DNA of 64,000 nt from Plantago major. Its lineage: Eukaryota > Streptophyta > Magnoliopsida > Lamiales > Plantaginaceae. Both the position numbers and the translations under genes were made by a program. Positions 13,101-21,927 of the stretch are shown here, in pieces. The notes beneath the pieces were generated by a model. It searched no databases, was not told the origin of the DNA, and saw only the letters and a list, made by a program, of their open reading frames with translations. Each line of letters opens with the position of its first letter. The stretch's first letter is position 1. The stretch covers positions 25,021,397-25,085,396 of the forward strand of contig CM048841.1 in assembly GCA_026545765.1 (NCBI GenBank), written 5' to 3'.

Positions 13101-13320
13101 AAGTGTAATTTGCAGCTGGAATCCATGAATTAAAAGCATGATCTAGTGATGTCTGAGCTTGATGATCATAACTAATTCCATTATTGCTTGCTGATGATGG
13201 AAAAGACACATGATGATCTTGGTAAGAGAACAAGGGCTGTAATGGATACATTTCTTCTCCATTAAACATGAAATCGAAATCGTTGTCGAAGAACTCTTGA
13301 CCTCCGGTCTTGTTCTCCAT
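8797..13320 (-). CDS. bHLH transcription factor, bHLH18/19/25-like, three exons
   Basis: The exons on the minus strand are 13320-12763, 9609-9265 and 8934-8797 (558, 345 and 138 bp). All junctions are GT-AG and phase 0, giving 346 residues, close to the 300-330 usual for this group. The start is the ATG at 13320. Exon 1 ends with the basic region and helix 1 (HRKAESRRRNEQ then LFASLSKVVPGL), keeping the His, Glu and Arg that contact an E-box. Exon 2 opens with loop and helix 2 (LDRASILEHATDYLKALQER) and continues into an ACT-like fold (SKRSVLITI, then IPCEIEKVHLNVMDMRVMPF). Exon 3 completes that fold (DNEFYGTVDGIIEHL). It should be a nuclear dimeric DNA-binding regulator; its target pathway cannot be read from sequence. 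The first intron is 3153 bp and filled with transposons. It appears intact, though expression is unproven. Confidence 0.87.
10055..10127. repeat. (AT)n microsatellite, about 73 bp
   Basis: Uninterrupted AT dinucleotides inside intron 1 of the bHLH gene. The array creates an artificial Ile-Tyr open frame on the minus strand that is not a gene. Confidence 0.95.
11215..11457. mobile_element. Stowaway-like MITE in the bHLH intron
   Basis: About 243 bp flanked by TA on both sides. The left end is CTCTCCTCCGTTCCG; the right end reads, in reverse, CTTCCTCATTATAAATG. Inner arms are also inverted (tcaataattaactttaatt against aattaaagttaaaattaatg). Size, TA duplication and CTCC-type ends fit Stowaway, although the termini match imperfectly. 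Confidence 0.55.
11760..12646 (-). mobile_element. Non-autonomous hAT element with perfect 8-bp TSD
   Basis: The element is 887 bp and starts CAGGGACGGAGCC. Its other end reads, in reverse, CAGGGGTGGTAGG. The flanks carry the identical octamer ATTTATAC (11752-11759 and 12647-12654). An 8-bp TSD and CAGGG-type ends define hAT. It lies inside intron 1 of the bHLH gene, 117 bp from the exon 1 splice donor. A transposase remnant inside gives its orientation as minus. Confidence 0.87.
12099..12284 (-). pseudogene. hAT transposase C-terminal remnant
   Basis: The short frame contains AFFAMKILNTRLRSSMEDDF, which resembles the C-terminal dimerisation region of plant hAT transposases of the TTF-zinc-finger/MYM1-like type (typically S/A-F-S-A-M-K-I...RLR..M.D..L). 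Only about 60 residues remain, so it is not functional. It supports the hAT call independently of the ends. Confidence 0.6.
12901..13110 (-). repeat. 105-bp tandem duplication within bHLH exon 1
   Basis: Units 12901-13005 and 13006-13110 differ at only two bases by eye. Each encodes 35 residues beginning NYTSDPNPNLGPKFSLAP and ending near DEYSFD. The duplication keeps frame and lies N-terminal to the DNA-binding region. Confidence 0.95.
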
Positions 13321-13649
13321 GACGTAAAACTAATTTAGCATATAATGATAGATTTCACGGAACAGTTATAAACAACATTTCACGCGCTGCAAAACATCCA
13401 TCAACAAGAAGAAGAGAAGATGATAAATAAATAAATAAATATGCAGCACACGTCTGTATGAACAAGCCTCACTTTTTTTTTTTTATCAGACAAGGCTCAA
13501 GAAATTGCCTCACTTTTTCATCAACAAGAAATTGAAGGTCTACGTTCTGTGGTAATTGGTAAGACAAAACTTCGGTCTATCAATTAAAAGGAATTATGGA
13601 CAGCTAATAATTCATGAGCATTAATTAAACACAAATTAAGTATTAGCCG

Positions 13650-13761
13650 CTGCAAATCTTTACTTCATCTGCCATGGGAAGTGGAGTTGATAAAAATTGA
13701 TAGAGCTGCGAATCAATGTGCTGATGCTTTAGCTAAGTTTGGCTATGAGTGTGATGGATAG
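13650..13761 (+). pseudogene. Non-LTR retrotransposon RNase H remnant
   Basis: The frame reads WEVELIKIDRAANQCADALA before a TAG at 13759. This is the C-terminal end of the RNase H domain of plant LINEs (usually ...V.RE.N.CAD.LA). The rest of the LINE is absent. It lies upstream of the bHLH start in opposite orientation. Confidence 0.55.
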
Positions 13762-13830
13762 GGAATATCTTGGTCTTTACCACCCATTTTTGTACTTCCT
13801 GCTTTGGGAAGAGAGAATGACTTTTAAGTC

Positions 13831-14691
13831 TAAGGCTCTGTTTACTTCATGCCGAAGGCTCTGTTTACTTCATGCCGCTTTCCAGCTCCGAGTTTTTTTG
13901 ACCATTAACTAATAAAAAATTTATTACGTGAACGCGCAGTGGAAAAAGAAGCTTCTTTGAGTAGCTTTTTTGAAAAAGAAAGAGCTTCTTATATTTTTAT
14001 TCCGAAAATATTCCTACTCAAATTAACCTAAATTAGACTAAATAAAATAAGATGTAAAAACACCCATATTATCAAGCAACGAATTCTATACATCATGCAC
14101 GCAACATTATCAGCCTGAGATTCATCTTGCAAGCACGCAACAAGTTATGACATCTAGTTTTAATTTAGGTGCTGAAGCCATTGTTCTAACCATAAGGATC
14201 CTTTGTTATACATTTTGTGTACTTTTTTGCAACTAGCATAAGTATTAATGTATCCGCACCTCATTAAAATGCATACATGTAGTACACATCAATTACTGAT
14301 TTTTTTCATTACTAAGTTAAAATGCTCAACAATTATTTCTTTCAACTTCTGATAATTTTGATGATGTTATTAAAGTGGCGATGTAAAGTACATTGAATAT
14401 ATATTATAATTATTGGACAAAATATGATATATTATTATTTAAAAAACTATAGACTAATAATACGATAAGAAAGGTTAAAGAAAAGAAAATAAGAGTAATG
14501 CCCTTTTATGTTATTTTACAAAATACCAGTTAGCTTTTCAGCTAATTTGCTAAACACCTACATTTAAAACCAGCTAGCTTTTAAATTAGCTAACTACCCT
14601 AACAATTAGCTTTCCAGCTACCTAACCAGCTACCAGCTACCTAACCAGCTACTAGCTAGCTTTCCAGCTAGTTTTGCTAAACAGAGCCTTA
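13831..14691. mobile_element. MITE-like element with TAAGGCTCTGTTTA inverted ends
   Basis: The left end is TAAGGCTCTGTTTACTTC and the right end reads, in reverse, TAAGGCTCTGTTTAGCAA. A 23-bp left-end piece is tandemly duplicated (13832-13854 and 13855-13877). The right side is rich in CCAGCTA repeats (14563-14670). No coding domain is present. No clear TSD was found, so the superfamily is open (PIF/Harbinger or hAT). Confidence 0.5.
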
Positions 14692-14740
14692 ATGAATTTC
14701 TTTTACATACCAAAAAAAAAAAAAGTATCATCAATAATGC

Positions 14741-14934
14741 GGTCTCTAGATAATTTATCTAAACAATAAAATGTTCTATGTTATTAATCAAAACGTTTAT
14801 GTTGTTAACGAAATACATATTGTTGTAATATGAAAAACACTAATATTGAGAACGTAGGTGTTTTGATTAATAACATTAATGATTTTCTTGATAATATAGG
14901 TGCATCTATAGATAATTAAATTATCTAGAGGGAC
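14741..14934 (+). mobile_element. Small inverted-repeat MITE, copy 1 of 3
   Basis: Ends are ggtctctagataattta and, in reverse, gtccctctagataattta. An inner pair, ctatgttattaatcaaaacg and gtgttttgattaataaca, is also inverted. Related copies lie at 45977-46121 (same strand) and 63042-63222 (opposite strand). Confidence 0.6.
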
Positions 14935-14967
14935 TGTATCTAAGAGACTTACTCATTAATTTTAATA

Positions 14968-15540
14968 CTAGAACGTGAAAACACGCTATGCGTGTTATTT
15001 TGGTAAATAGTTACAGCTATATATGAAGGCAAGTAATATCGTTGTTTCTGATAATGGTTTACCTTTTTAAAGTTGAATTAGTGTTTGAGTTAGTGTCAAT
15101 TGATCGTTATTTTCAATGATGAATTGATTTTGTTGGGTTGAATTAGGGTTTAAAATTTAATTAAAGAAGACAAATTAATTTTTTTTAATGATAATTGATT
15201 TTGTTGGGGTTGAATTAGTATTTAAAATTTAATTGGAGAAGTAAGATTTGTTTTTGTTCTGATGCATTGATTTTGTTGAAGTTGAATTAGGACTTGTATT
15301 TAATTGAATAAAATATATTGTTTTTTTTGTAATTGAAGTCAAATTTACATATATTTTACAAATGAGTTCAATTTAACTTAAATTAAATATTTAATTGTAA
15401 TCTCCAATAGCTTTTCACTTCTACATGACATAACACACAAACATGATTTAGGATTCCAAATTTTGCTTTGTCCTTATCCGAAGATAATTGAATAAAATAA
15501 TTAAGTTCATCCCACATGCTAATACCTTATGTTATTGGTT
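14968..15540 (-). mobile_element. Helitron-like fragment, 3' end at 14968 (copy 1)
   Basis: Read on the minus strand, the end is an ACACGCATAGCGTGT hairpin followed by a short spacer and CTAG before T, the standard Helitron 3' terminus. The body holds loose repeats of aattgattttgttggg and gttgaattaggg about 85 bp apart. The same body recurs at 59315-59780. The 5' boundary was not found. Confidence 0.5.
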
Positions 15541-15602
15541 AACTGCAATATATAAATAATGGTTGTTGAATTGAAAATTACTAGTTTTCTTTTATTATAA
15601 AG

Positions 15603-15898
15603 TATTAAAGAGAAAAATATAGAAGGGAAAGGACAGAAAAGAAAGTTCATTAATCTTATTAAAAAAATTAGAGTACAAGCTAGTTATTTATACAAGTGGA
15701 AATTGATGAAGAGTAAGGAGTTAAATGTGTGAAAGGTTAGTGCATGAAGAGATAAATGTATACAAGTAGTGGAGATGTTCTTGTCTCTTCATATCAATTT
15801 CCACTTGTATAAATAGCTTGTACTCTAATTTTATTATAAGAATGAACTTTCTTTTCTCTCCTTTCCCTTCTATATTTTTCTTTTAACACGTTATCAGC
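15603..15898 (+). repeat. Left half-palindromic LTR of copia-B
   Basis: 15802-15898 is the 3' half of the LTR, with a tataaatag box near 15809 and the end TTTTAACA at 15898. 15603-15715 is an inverted, slightly diverged copy of that half. The core between them (about 15718-15801) matches 45016-45097 with two differences. The LTR built from both loci would be about 241 bp. Confidence 0.8.
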
Positions 15899-16135
15899 AC
15901 GGAAGTGTTCAACCAACTGGGATACAATCTTAATACTCTACGTCCATCCAAAACAAAAGAAAATAAAAGCCTTCTATATCAGAAATCCATACGCAACTTT
16001 GCAACCGATCCAAAGCACAGGTAAAGCACGGTAAAGAAGTATAATTGGCAGTCTATAATGTATTATGCATGAAACCTTTTAATAATCAAAACCCTTTTCC
16101 ACTTACCCTTATCTCAATGAATCTGATTATTTTAT
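15899..16135 (+). other. copia-B leader with conserved primer-site-like start
   Basis: Directly after the LTR comes cgttatcagcacgg, a phrase typical at this point in Ale/Retrofit-like copia elements. The following leader is non-coding, and the expected first part of gag is missing. Confidence 0.5.
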
Positions 16136-16557
16136 GTCAAAGATCCTGCAGATCTTTGGACAGATATCAAAGAAAGGTATGATCACCAAAAGGCGGTGAT
16201 ACTTCCTAAAGCCCGATTTGAGTGGCTTAACTTGCGTTTGCAAGATTTCAAATGTATCAATGATTATAACTCAGCAATGTTCAAAATCACTTTTAAATTG
16301 AAGTTATGTGGTGAGAAAGTGACAGATGATGATATGCTAGAAAAGACATACACCACTTTCCATGCCTCTAATATACTGCTACAACAGCAATATCGTGAAA
16401 AGGGCTTTAAGAAATACTCAGAGTTGATCTCGTGTCTTCCAGTAGCTGAGCAAAATAATGAGCTCTTAATGAAAAACCATGAAACACACCCAACTGGAAC
16501 TAATCCATTCCCTGAAGCGAATGTGACATCTTTTAACATTAGACAAAATTCCAGTAA
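16136..16557 (+). pseudogene. copia-B gag, N-proximal part, interrupted
   Basis: The frame opens VKDPADLWTDIKERYDHQK and runs through LPKARFEWLNLRLQDFK and LKLCGEKVTDDDMLEKT, a UBN2_2-type copia gag. About 80 N-terminal residues usual for the family are absent. At 16555-16557 it is interrupted by the Harbinger-like insertion and resumes in frame at 21501. Confidence 0.82.
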
Positions 16558-17155
16558 GTATCCGTTTGGTTAGAATATGGTATTTGCTATTCACAAATTC
16601 ATGGTATTTGAGCCCGTTTAAAAAATCAAGGTAATTCAAGTGGTATTTGAGTATAAATACCATGTTTGGTATCATTTAGCGGATATGGTATTAGGTAGAA
16701 ATACCATGTTTGGTTCAAAAAAGATTTTTCTGGGTTTCTTGTGATGTACTAAATTACCCTTCTACTATTGGTTTTATTATGGAATTAATACCTATTTTAA
16801 TCAAATATTTTCACAAAATAAATCATATCTGCTACAACACGTGAAGATATGACAGGCTATCAACCAAAAAAAAAAGAATAGAGTCCAATATGAGTCAAAT
16901 CTTGTATGTAGGCAGTGAAGAATAGAGTCCAATATGGCTTCAACTGATTTGATTGATGTGAAGAATCACTGTGATTCTTGATTATCTCATCCTTATCAAC
17001 TCATGGAGATGAGATTTCAAGGAATCACAATAGTGATTCACCAAATCACGTTTCTATGCAGTAGTGAGTCTATCAAACCTATAAAAAAACATGTTGCATC
17101 ACAAAACGTCTGTGCACCTATGGTCTATTTACCGAAAAAAACAAACAGCCGCTCG

Positions 17156-18164
17156 ATGGATCAAAAAATTCAAGACAAAGCTTTTTATGATGGTTGCAAA
17201 TTAGGTAAGGCACACGTCGAGATCATGGTGGACAAACTAGTGAAGATGGTTGACTTGGGAATATGGAGATGGCCAAACAAGGTTGATGAAGGTCGTGAGA
17301 TTCTCAAGAATTGGTTTGCAAATCATTTGCAGAGGGAGTTCACCAAGGAGCACATCTTGGCTGCTATTGATAAGCTTCATGTGAGGTATACGGTTTTCAG
17401 ATGCCTCATTGAATTTCCAGAAGTGTTCGTGAACCCAAATAGGCAGAACCACTTGTTGAGCAAGGAGGTTTTACTCGATACCCGGAATGTAAGTGCTAAT
17501 TTCTAGTGTTCTTGTTGGTTCATTATCATATTATGTTTGAAGAGTTAAATTCGCTTACAAGCAGAATAGTTTAAGACAATTGATACTCGTATTTTTGTAG
17601 TACGATTCGAGATTTGCTTGGTACAAGGAAGACGGGGAACCATTGTGGATGAACATGAAGCTCATCTTCTATGACAACACTGCGCCACACTCCCGTGCGA
17701 TTCCCATTTCGGACGAAGTTGAAGATGAAGTGGAGAGTGAAGAATCGACATCTCCTTTGAAGCTCACACTAACCACTACCCACTTCAGCTTGGCCAATCT
17801 CCCAATGGACTCGCCTACTTACGGACCAAAAGAAGAACCGGATTGCATTGATCTCACTGCAACCCCAAGTCCTTTGAAGATCTGGCCAGCCGAATCCTAC
17901 AGCCCATATCCACCCATGTCCCCGGGCTTTATTGCACAAGCTATGCAATCTCCTGGAGTTCAATACATATCCAAGGAGCAATTTGAGAAGGCAAGGTTGG
18001 CTAGTGAGGAGAGGAAGAGTGCAAAGAAGCAGCTGTTTATAGTTCCCAAGTCTCCAAAGATCGCCTTCTTAGGTAGTACCAGTGTTAACATCAAGGACAA
18101 CACGTGCGGAGATGTAAAGAAGGGGATATTTGAGAAGTTGTTGCCTAAGTTCGAGAAGAAGTAG
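17156..18164 (+). CDS. Hypothetical two-exon protein inside the Harbinger-like element
   Basis: I do not recognise this gene for certain. Exon 1 is 17156-17488 and exon 2 is 17601-18164, joined by a GT-AG intron in phase 0, giving 298 residues ending EKLLPKFEKK. The first 110 residues are rich in hydrophobic/charged helices (KEHILAAIDKLHVRYTVFRC). Their spacing recalls the Myb/SANT-like DNA-binding domain of plant Harbinger partner proteins, but the Trp pattern is weak. The second part is acidic, then Pro/Ser-rich, with a basic tail. An upstream in-frame ATG at 17003 is possible. It could be the element's DNA-binding partner or a captured host gene. Confidence 0.5.
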
Positions 18165-18472
18165 TCTTTATCATCAATTATCGTAGCCATTGGTCGCAGT
18201 TGCGTTTTGGTTTGGGGTGATTCTATTTGTGTTTGTTTTGATTCTCGTTCAATAAGTTCGTGTTGCAAGAGTAGTTTTTCATATTTTCATTCAATGAATA
18301 AAATCAGACTTCAAGTTCTTTTAGCTTGTTTAGTTCAGAGATATTTTTTTTCAGAAGAAACAAAATGGTCATTTTGTTAGTTCCATCTGCAAATAATCAA
18401 CAATAATCGACTTAGCAAACGAACAGTGGTAATATAAAGAAGGCACAGCTCAAGAGCTAGCAAACTAACTGT

Positions 18473-18640
18473 TGGGATATTGACCTTCTGAACTGGACTA
18501 TTTGGGAAGAAGACGTTGCAACAGTACTACATATTCCTATTCCTTCTTCTCACATCCCTGACTTGCGCATATGGCACTATTATCATCATGGAGGAATGAT
18601 GATAGGTAGTGGGTGTGCAGTGCTTGCTAATATCATTGGA
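18473..18640 (+). pseudogene. LINE reverse-transcriptase C-terminal remnant
   Basis: The frame reads LNWTIWEEDVATVLHIPIPS, then DLRIWHYYHHGG. This resembles the region just before the zinc-binding end of plant LINE ORF2 (W...L....E.V..IL.IPIS....D.L.WHY...G). The remainder is missing. Confidence 0.45.
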
Positions 18641-18957
18641 TCTGTCCAAAATCTGAATATTATTTTCTCGTATGATTTAGGATTTGAACTACTTAAAGCA
18701 TCTCAGTGTCCTAGTGAAATTTGATTTCATGTACATGTTCTCGTATATTTTCTACTGGAGGTATGGTGAGTGAACATATCTTTGTGGACTGAATAAACTT
18801 ACTGTTCTATGTTTAGGTGTGTAAACTCATGTTAGTAATTGGGATGGCGAGTGTATTGTGATTAAGCATTTCTTATGCTCAATTCAATAATATTTTTTTG
18901 GATTTTAAAAATGTGACAAGAATAATACAAGCCAAACCAACATGTAAGTGCTAACAG

Positions 18958-19500
18958 TTGCAATTAAATATGAAGCTTCCAAGAAACTGGTTGCACTTGC
19001 ATTTCCTGCGTGCCATTGGGATTGCAATGTCTATGAGAGTCGGAGTCGCGGCAGATGCTTTGCTTTTCCGGATACTTTCTCAACCTGCATTACTATTTCC
19101 TCCACTGAGACAAGCTGATGGTATAGAAGTTCACCACACACCTCTAGATGGTTGTTACATTTCATCAGAACTGGAGCAGGTTATTAATCTGCTGAAGCTT
19201 ACTATTGTTTCCCGTGCATAAGGTTCTTTTCTCAACCTGTTTCTACGTTTGATTCCTATCTTAACAATGTTTTCAGCAAAGAGAAGTGCCAGCAGCAGAA
19301 GCTACTGTAGAAGCCACTGCGGAAGGGATAGCATTAATTCTTTGTGCTCATGGCCCAGAGGTTGAGTGGAGAATATGTACAATTTGGGAAGCTGCATAAG
19401 CTCATCTGCAGTCGATCTTCCGGAAATTGTAGTTGCAACACCATTACAGCCACCTATATTATCTTGTGTGTGGAATGTGGTTTCTCAAGTTCGAAAACTG
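18958..19500 (+). pseudogene. Captured fragment of Mediator subunit 33 (MED33/REF4-like)
   Basis: Exon-like part 1 (18968-19179) reads PRNWLHLHFLRAIGIAMSMR, then LFRILSQPALLFPPLRQ. A GT-AG intron (19180-19276) follows. Part 2 reads QREVPAAEATVEATAEGIA, then LCAHGPEVEWRICTIWEAA. After a frame change, SSSAVDLPEIVVATPLQPP follows near 19397-19455. These match a conserved internal part of the plant Mediator subunit MED33A/B (REF4/RFR1), which restrains phenylpropanoid gene expression. Only about 160 residues of a protein of over 1,200 are present, so this is a captured gene piece with its intron. Confidence 0.78.
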
Positions 19501-19644
19501 ATGTAAAATCCCCAAAACATAGCAAACAAAAAATTCTAGAAATTAGGTTGTTGATTCTAGAAATAGCAAACAAAAAAATTCTAGAAATAACAATCAAAAA
19601 ATTCAACGCAAATGCAAACATACTGTAGCATTCTAATTGATCAT

Positions 19645-20225
19645 TCAATCCTCCTGTGGATCAGTCCCCATGTCCATAAGCTCAAGTTTGAGCCACTCGT
19701 CACGATCTTCATGGTTGAGTGAGTAGAAATACCTAAGCAGTCCAGGCTTCTCCGCAAGTTTACTTCCAATGACTAGACGCAGCCTTGGATGCAACTTAAC
19801 ATGCTTTTTGAGCTCATTGTTGATGTTGTCACGCATTTATTTGACACGATCCACCGGTGTTTGTACTATGACAAGCTTGTCATTTGATCCATTCATGATT
19901 TTGTGTACATTTGAAAGGAAATTATCATCACTCTGATTAACCGATCTTGTTCGCTGTCTTTTGATCTTTGTGGTGGAGTGACTAGCTTCGGGTACTTGAC
20001 TACCATCAGCAGGCCCTTCACCTTCTCCAGTCATGGTGCAATCACAATCTAGAATGGATCGATAACGATCATCCGCAAGTATCTTCTTTGCAGCAGATTC
20101 AACATCATTAGCACATGCTCCCACTGCTCGGTCTGTCCCATAGATATCAACCCATTCATCGAAGTACACCAAGCAGTGTTTTTCTTCCCCTTGAGGATTG
20201 AATGTTTCTGCATCAACAATTTTAT
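19645..20225 (-). pseudogene. Harbinger-type Myb/SANT partner ORF, C-terminal part
   Basis: Minus-strand frames 20172-19837 and 19836-19645 share one frame, separated by a single TAA at 19839-19837. The first piece opens VYFDEWVDIYGTDRAVGACA, like the D/E-x-W...I-x-G-x-D-R-A-x-G segment of Harbinger-associated Myb/SANT-like proteins. The end reads LLRYFYSLNHEDRDEWLKLE, like their C-terminal helix. An upstream acceptor-like gatgcag near 20206 suggests the exon starts further 5'. It supports a Harbinger origin but is broken. Confidence 0.55.
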
Positions 20226-20500
20226 CAATACTAATAGCAGCTAACTAGTGAAGTTTACGCATACTCGCAGCAAGCAATAATTTAGTAGTCCGGCATGAAC
20301 TCAGATGAAAAACTTATATAGCATATTCCATATACCATGGTCCTTAGCACAACCAACATATAAAATCTATTTTAGCGAAACTATTTCGAAGTTTAGTGTA
20401 CCTAACCAATGGTAAATCAATACAACATGTATTTGTCGTTCGACCAAATTAGGGACCAAGTGATACTACTCAATCAAATTCAAATGAAATATTACAAATC

Positions 20501-20770
20501 AATTTCAACATCAACATAGAACAGACACCAATTCATATGAATATAAAGGCTACTCAGTCTAATTCAAATAAGAACAGAATAATATCAAAGTAATAATCTC
20601 AGACTCAATGAATATAATTTCAACATCAACATAGAACAGACACCAATTCATCCGAATATGAAGGCTACTCAGTCTAATTCAAATAAGAACAAGATAATAT
20701 CAAAACAATAATCTCAGACTCAATGAATATAATTTCAACATCAACATAGAATAGACACCAATTCATCCGT
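20501..20770. repeat. 115-bp tandem repeat, about 2.3 copies
   Basis: The phrase aatttcaacatcaacataga recurs at 20501, 20616 and 20731, a spacing of exactly 115 bp, with few differences. It is AT-rich and non-coding, inside the Harbinger-like element. Confidence 0.85.
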
Positions 20771-21503
20771 CTTTGACCATAATCAGCTTTCATCATTATC
20801 AATTCATGGATGTATGTAAAGATTATAATGAAACACAAAAGTGATTTAACATTATCAATTCCCTGTGCTTGAAACAACAGAGCAAGAAGCCATTAATTCA
20901 AATCAATGTTATGCGCTGAACAAAATCAGAACAAATTAAAACAAATAAAGTCTAGAAGCTGCAACTGAATGAAGATCTATGGTGCTGGAAAATTAAGGAG
21001 ATGAAATTAAATCAAGCCAAACACAATAACAAGCAATTCACGAATAAAGAAGAAATCGACGTGAAGAAGGAAGAGTGAAGCAATCGATGTGAAGAAGAAA
21101 AAGAAACGTGAAGAATTACCTCAGTTGAACGATTTTCCTGGTCGCGGGACGGCGTGAAGAAGATGAAGAAGAATGGCGTGAAGAAGAAACAGTGAAGAAG
21201 ATGATTCTAATCGTTTCTCTTCTTTTTTAGTCAGATCTGCTGATTGATTTTCCAGGGTCAAATTTGTAATTACATGTAAGAAGTATTTTGGGATCAAAAT
21301 ACCATATCCCAATAACCCACTCTAGGATGGTTATTCTTGAAGGTATTTCTAAGTACAAATCTTGCGGGCCAGAAATTTCGGTATTTGATGAGTTTGGGTT
21401 TTCTGAGGGCTGTGGTATTTCAGATTTGTGCAACCAAACATGGTATTTCATGGGGTGTTTTCAAAATACCACTACAAAACACCCCAAACCAAACAGCCTC
21501 TAA

Positions 21504-21927
21504 TGGTAGAGGCAGTGGACGCAGCCGTGGGCGTGGATGGGGTCGTGGGTATGGACGTGGAGGATCTCGTCAAAATTATGGCTTTTATAATGCAAACCAC
21601 CAAAAGCTGGAAAATTTCAAAAATGGTCTTGGTGAAGAGGAAGAGAATGACAAAACCCATCACCAGAAACAAAAATATTTCAAAGATACATACGGGGAGA
21701 GGAAAAGTAATGATGAAAGTTGTTATAGGTGTGGTATGGATGACCATTGGTCGCGTACATGTCGTACACAAAAACATCTTGTGGATCTTTACCATGCATC
21801 AATTGAAGGAAATAATGTTGAAGCTAATTTTGTTAACAATGACACTACCCATGACCAATACGACGATTCTCATTTGGATGTCTCAAATATCTATGCAAAC
21901 AATGAAGGAACAAGTGATATTTGCTAA
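21504..21927 (+). pseudogene. copia-B gag, C-terminal part with zinc knuckle
   Basis: The frame resumes NGRGSGRSRGRGWGRGYGRG, an RGG-like RNA-binding stretch, then the knuckle CYRCGMDDHWSRTCRT and HLVDLYHASI, a phrase typical of Ale/Retrofit-like gag. It ends at TAA 21925-21927. Open frames starting upstream of 21501 belong to the Harbinger element end, not to gag. Confidence 0.82.

Larger units (their letters stand above)
16558..21500. mobile_element. PIF/Harbinger-like element (4943 bp), TSD TAA, carrying gene fragments
   Basis: It is flanked by TAA on both sides (16555-16557 and 21501-21503). Excising it with one TAA rejoins the copia gag in frame (N-S-S then N-G-R-G), which fixes the borders exactly. 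The ends share GTTTGGTT (left GTATCCGTTTGGTT; right in reverse GAGGCTGTTTGGTTT). ATGGTATTT motifs are repeated in the subterminal zones in both orientations. A TAA/TTA 3-bp TSD is the mark of PIF/Harbinger. No DDE transposase was recognised, so it is probably non-autonomous. Confidence 0.78.
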
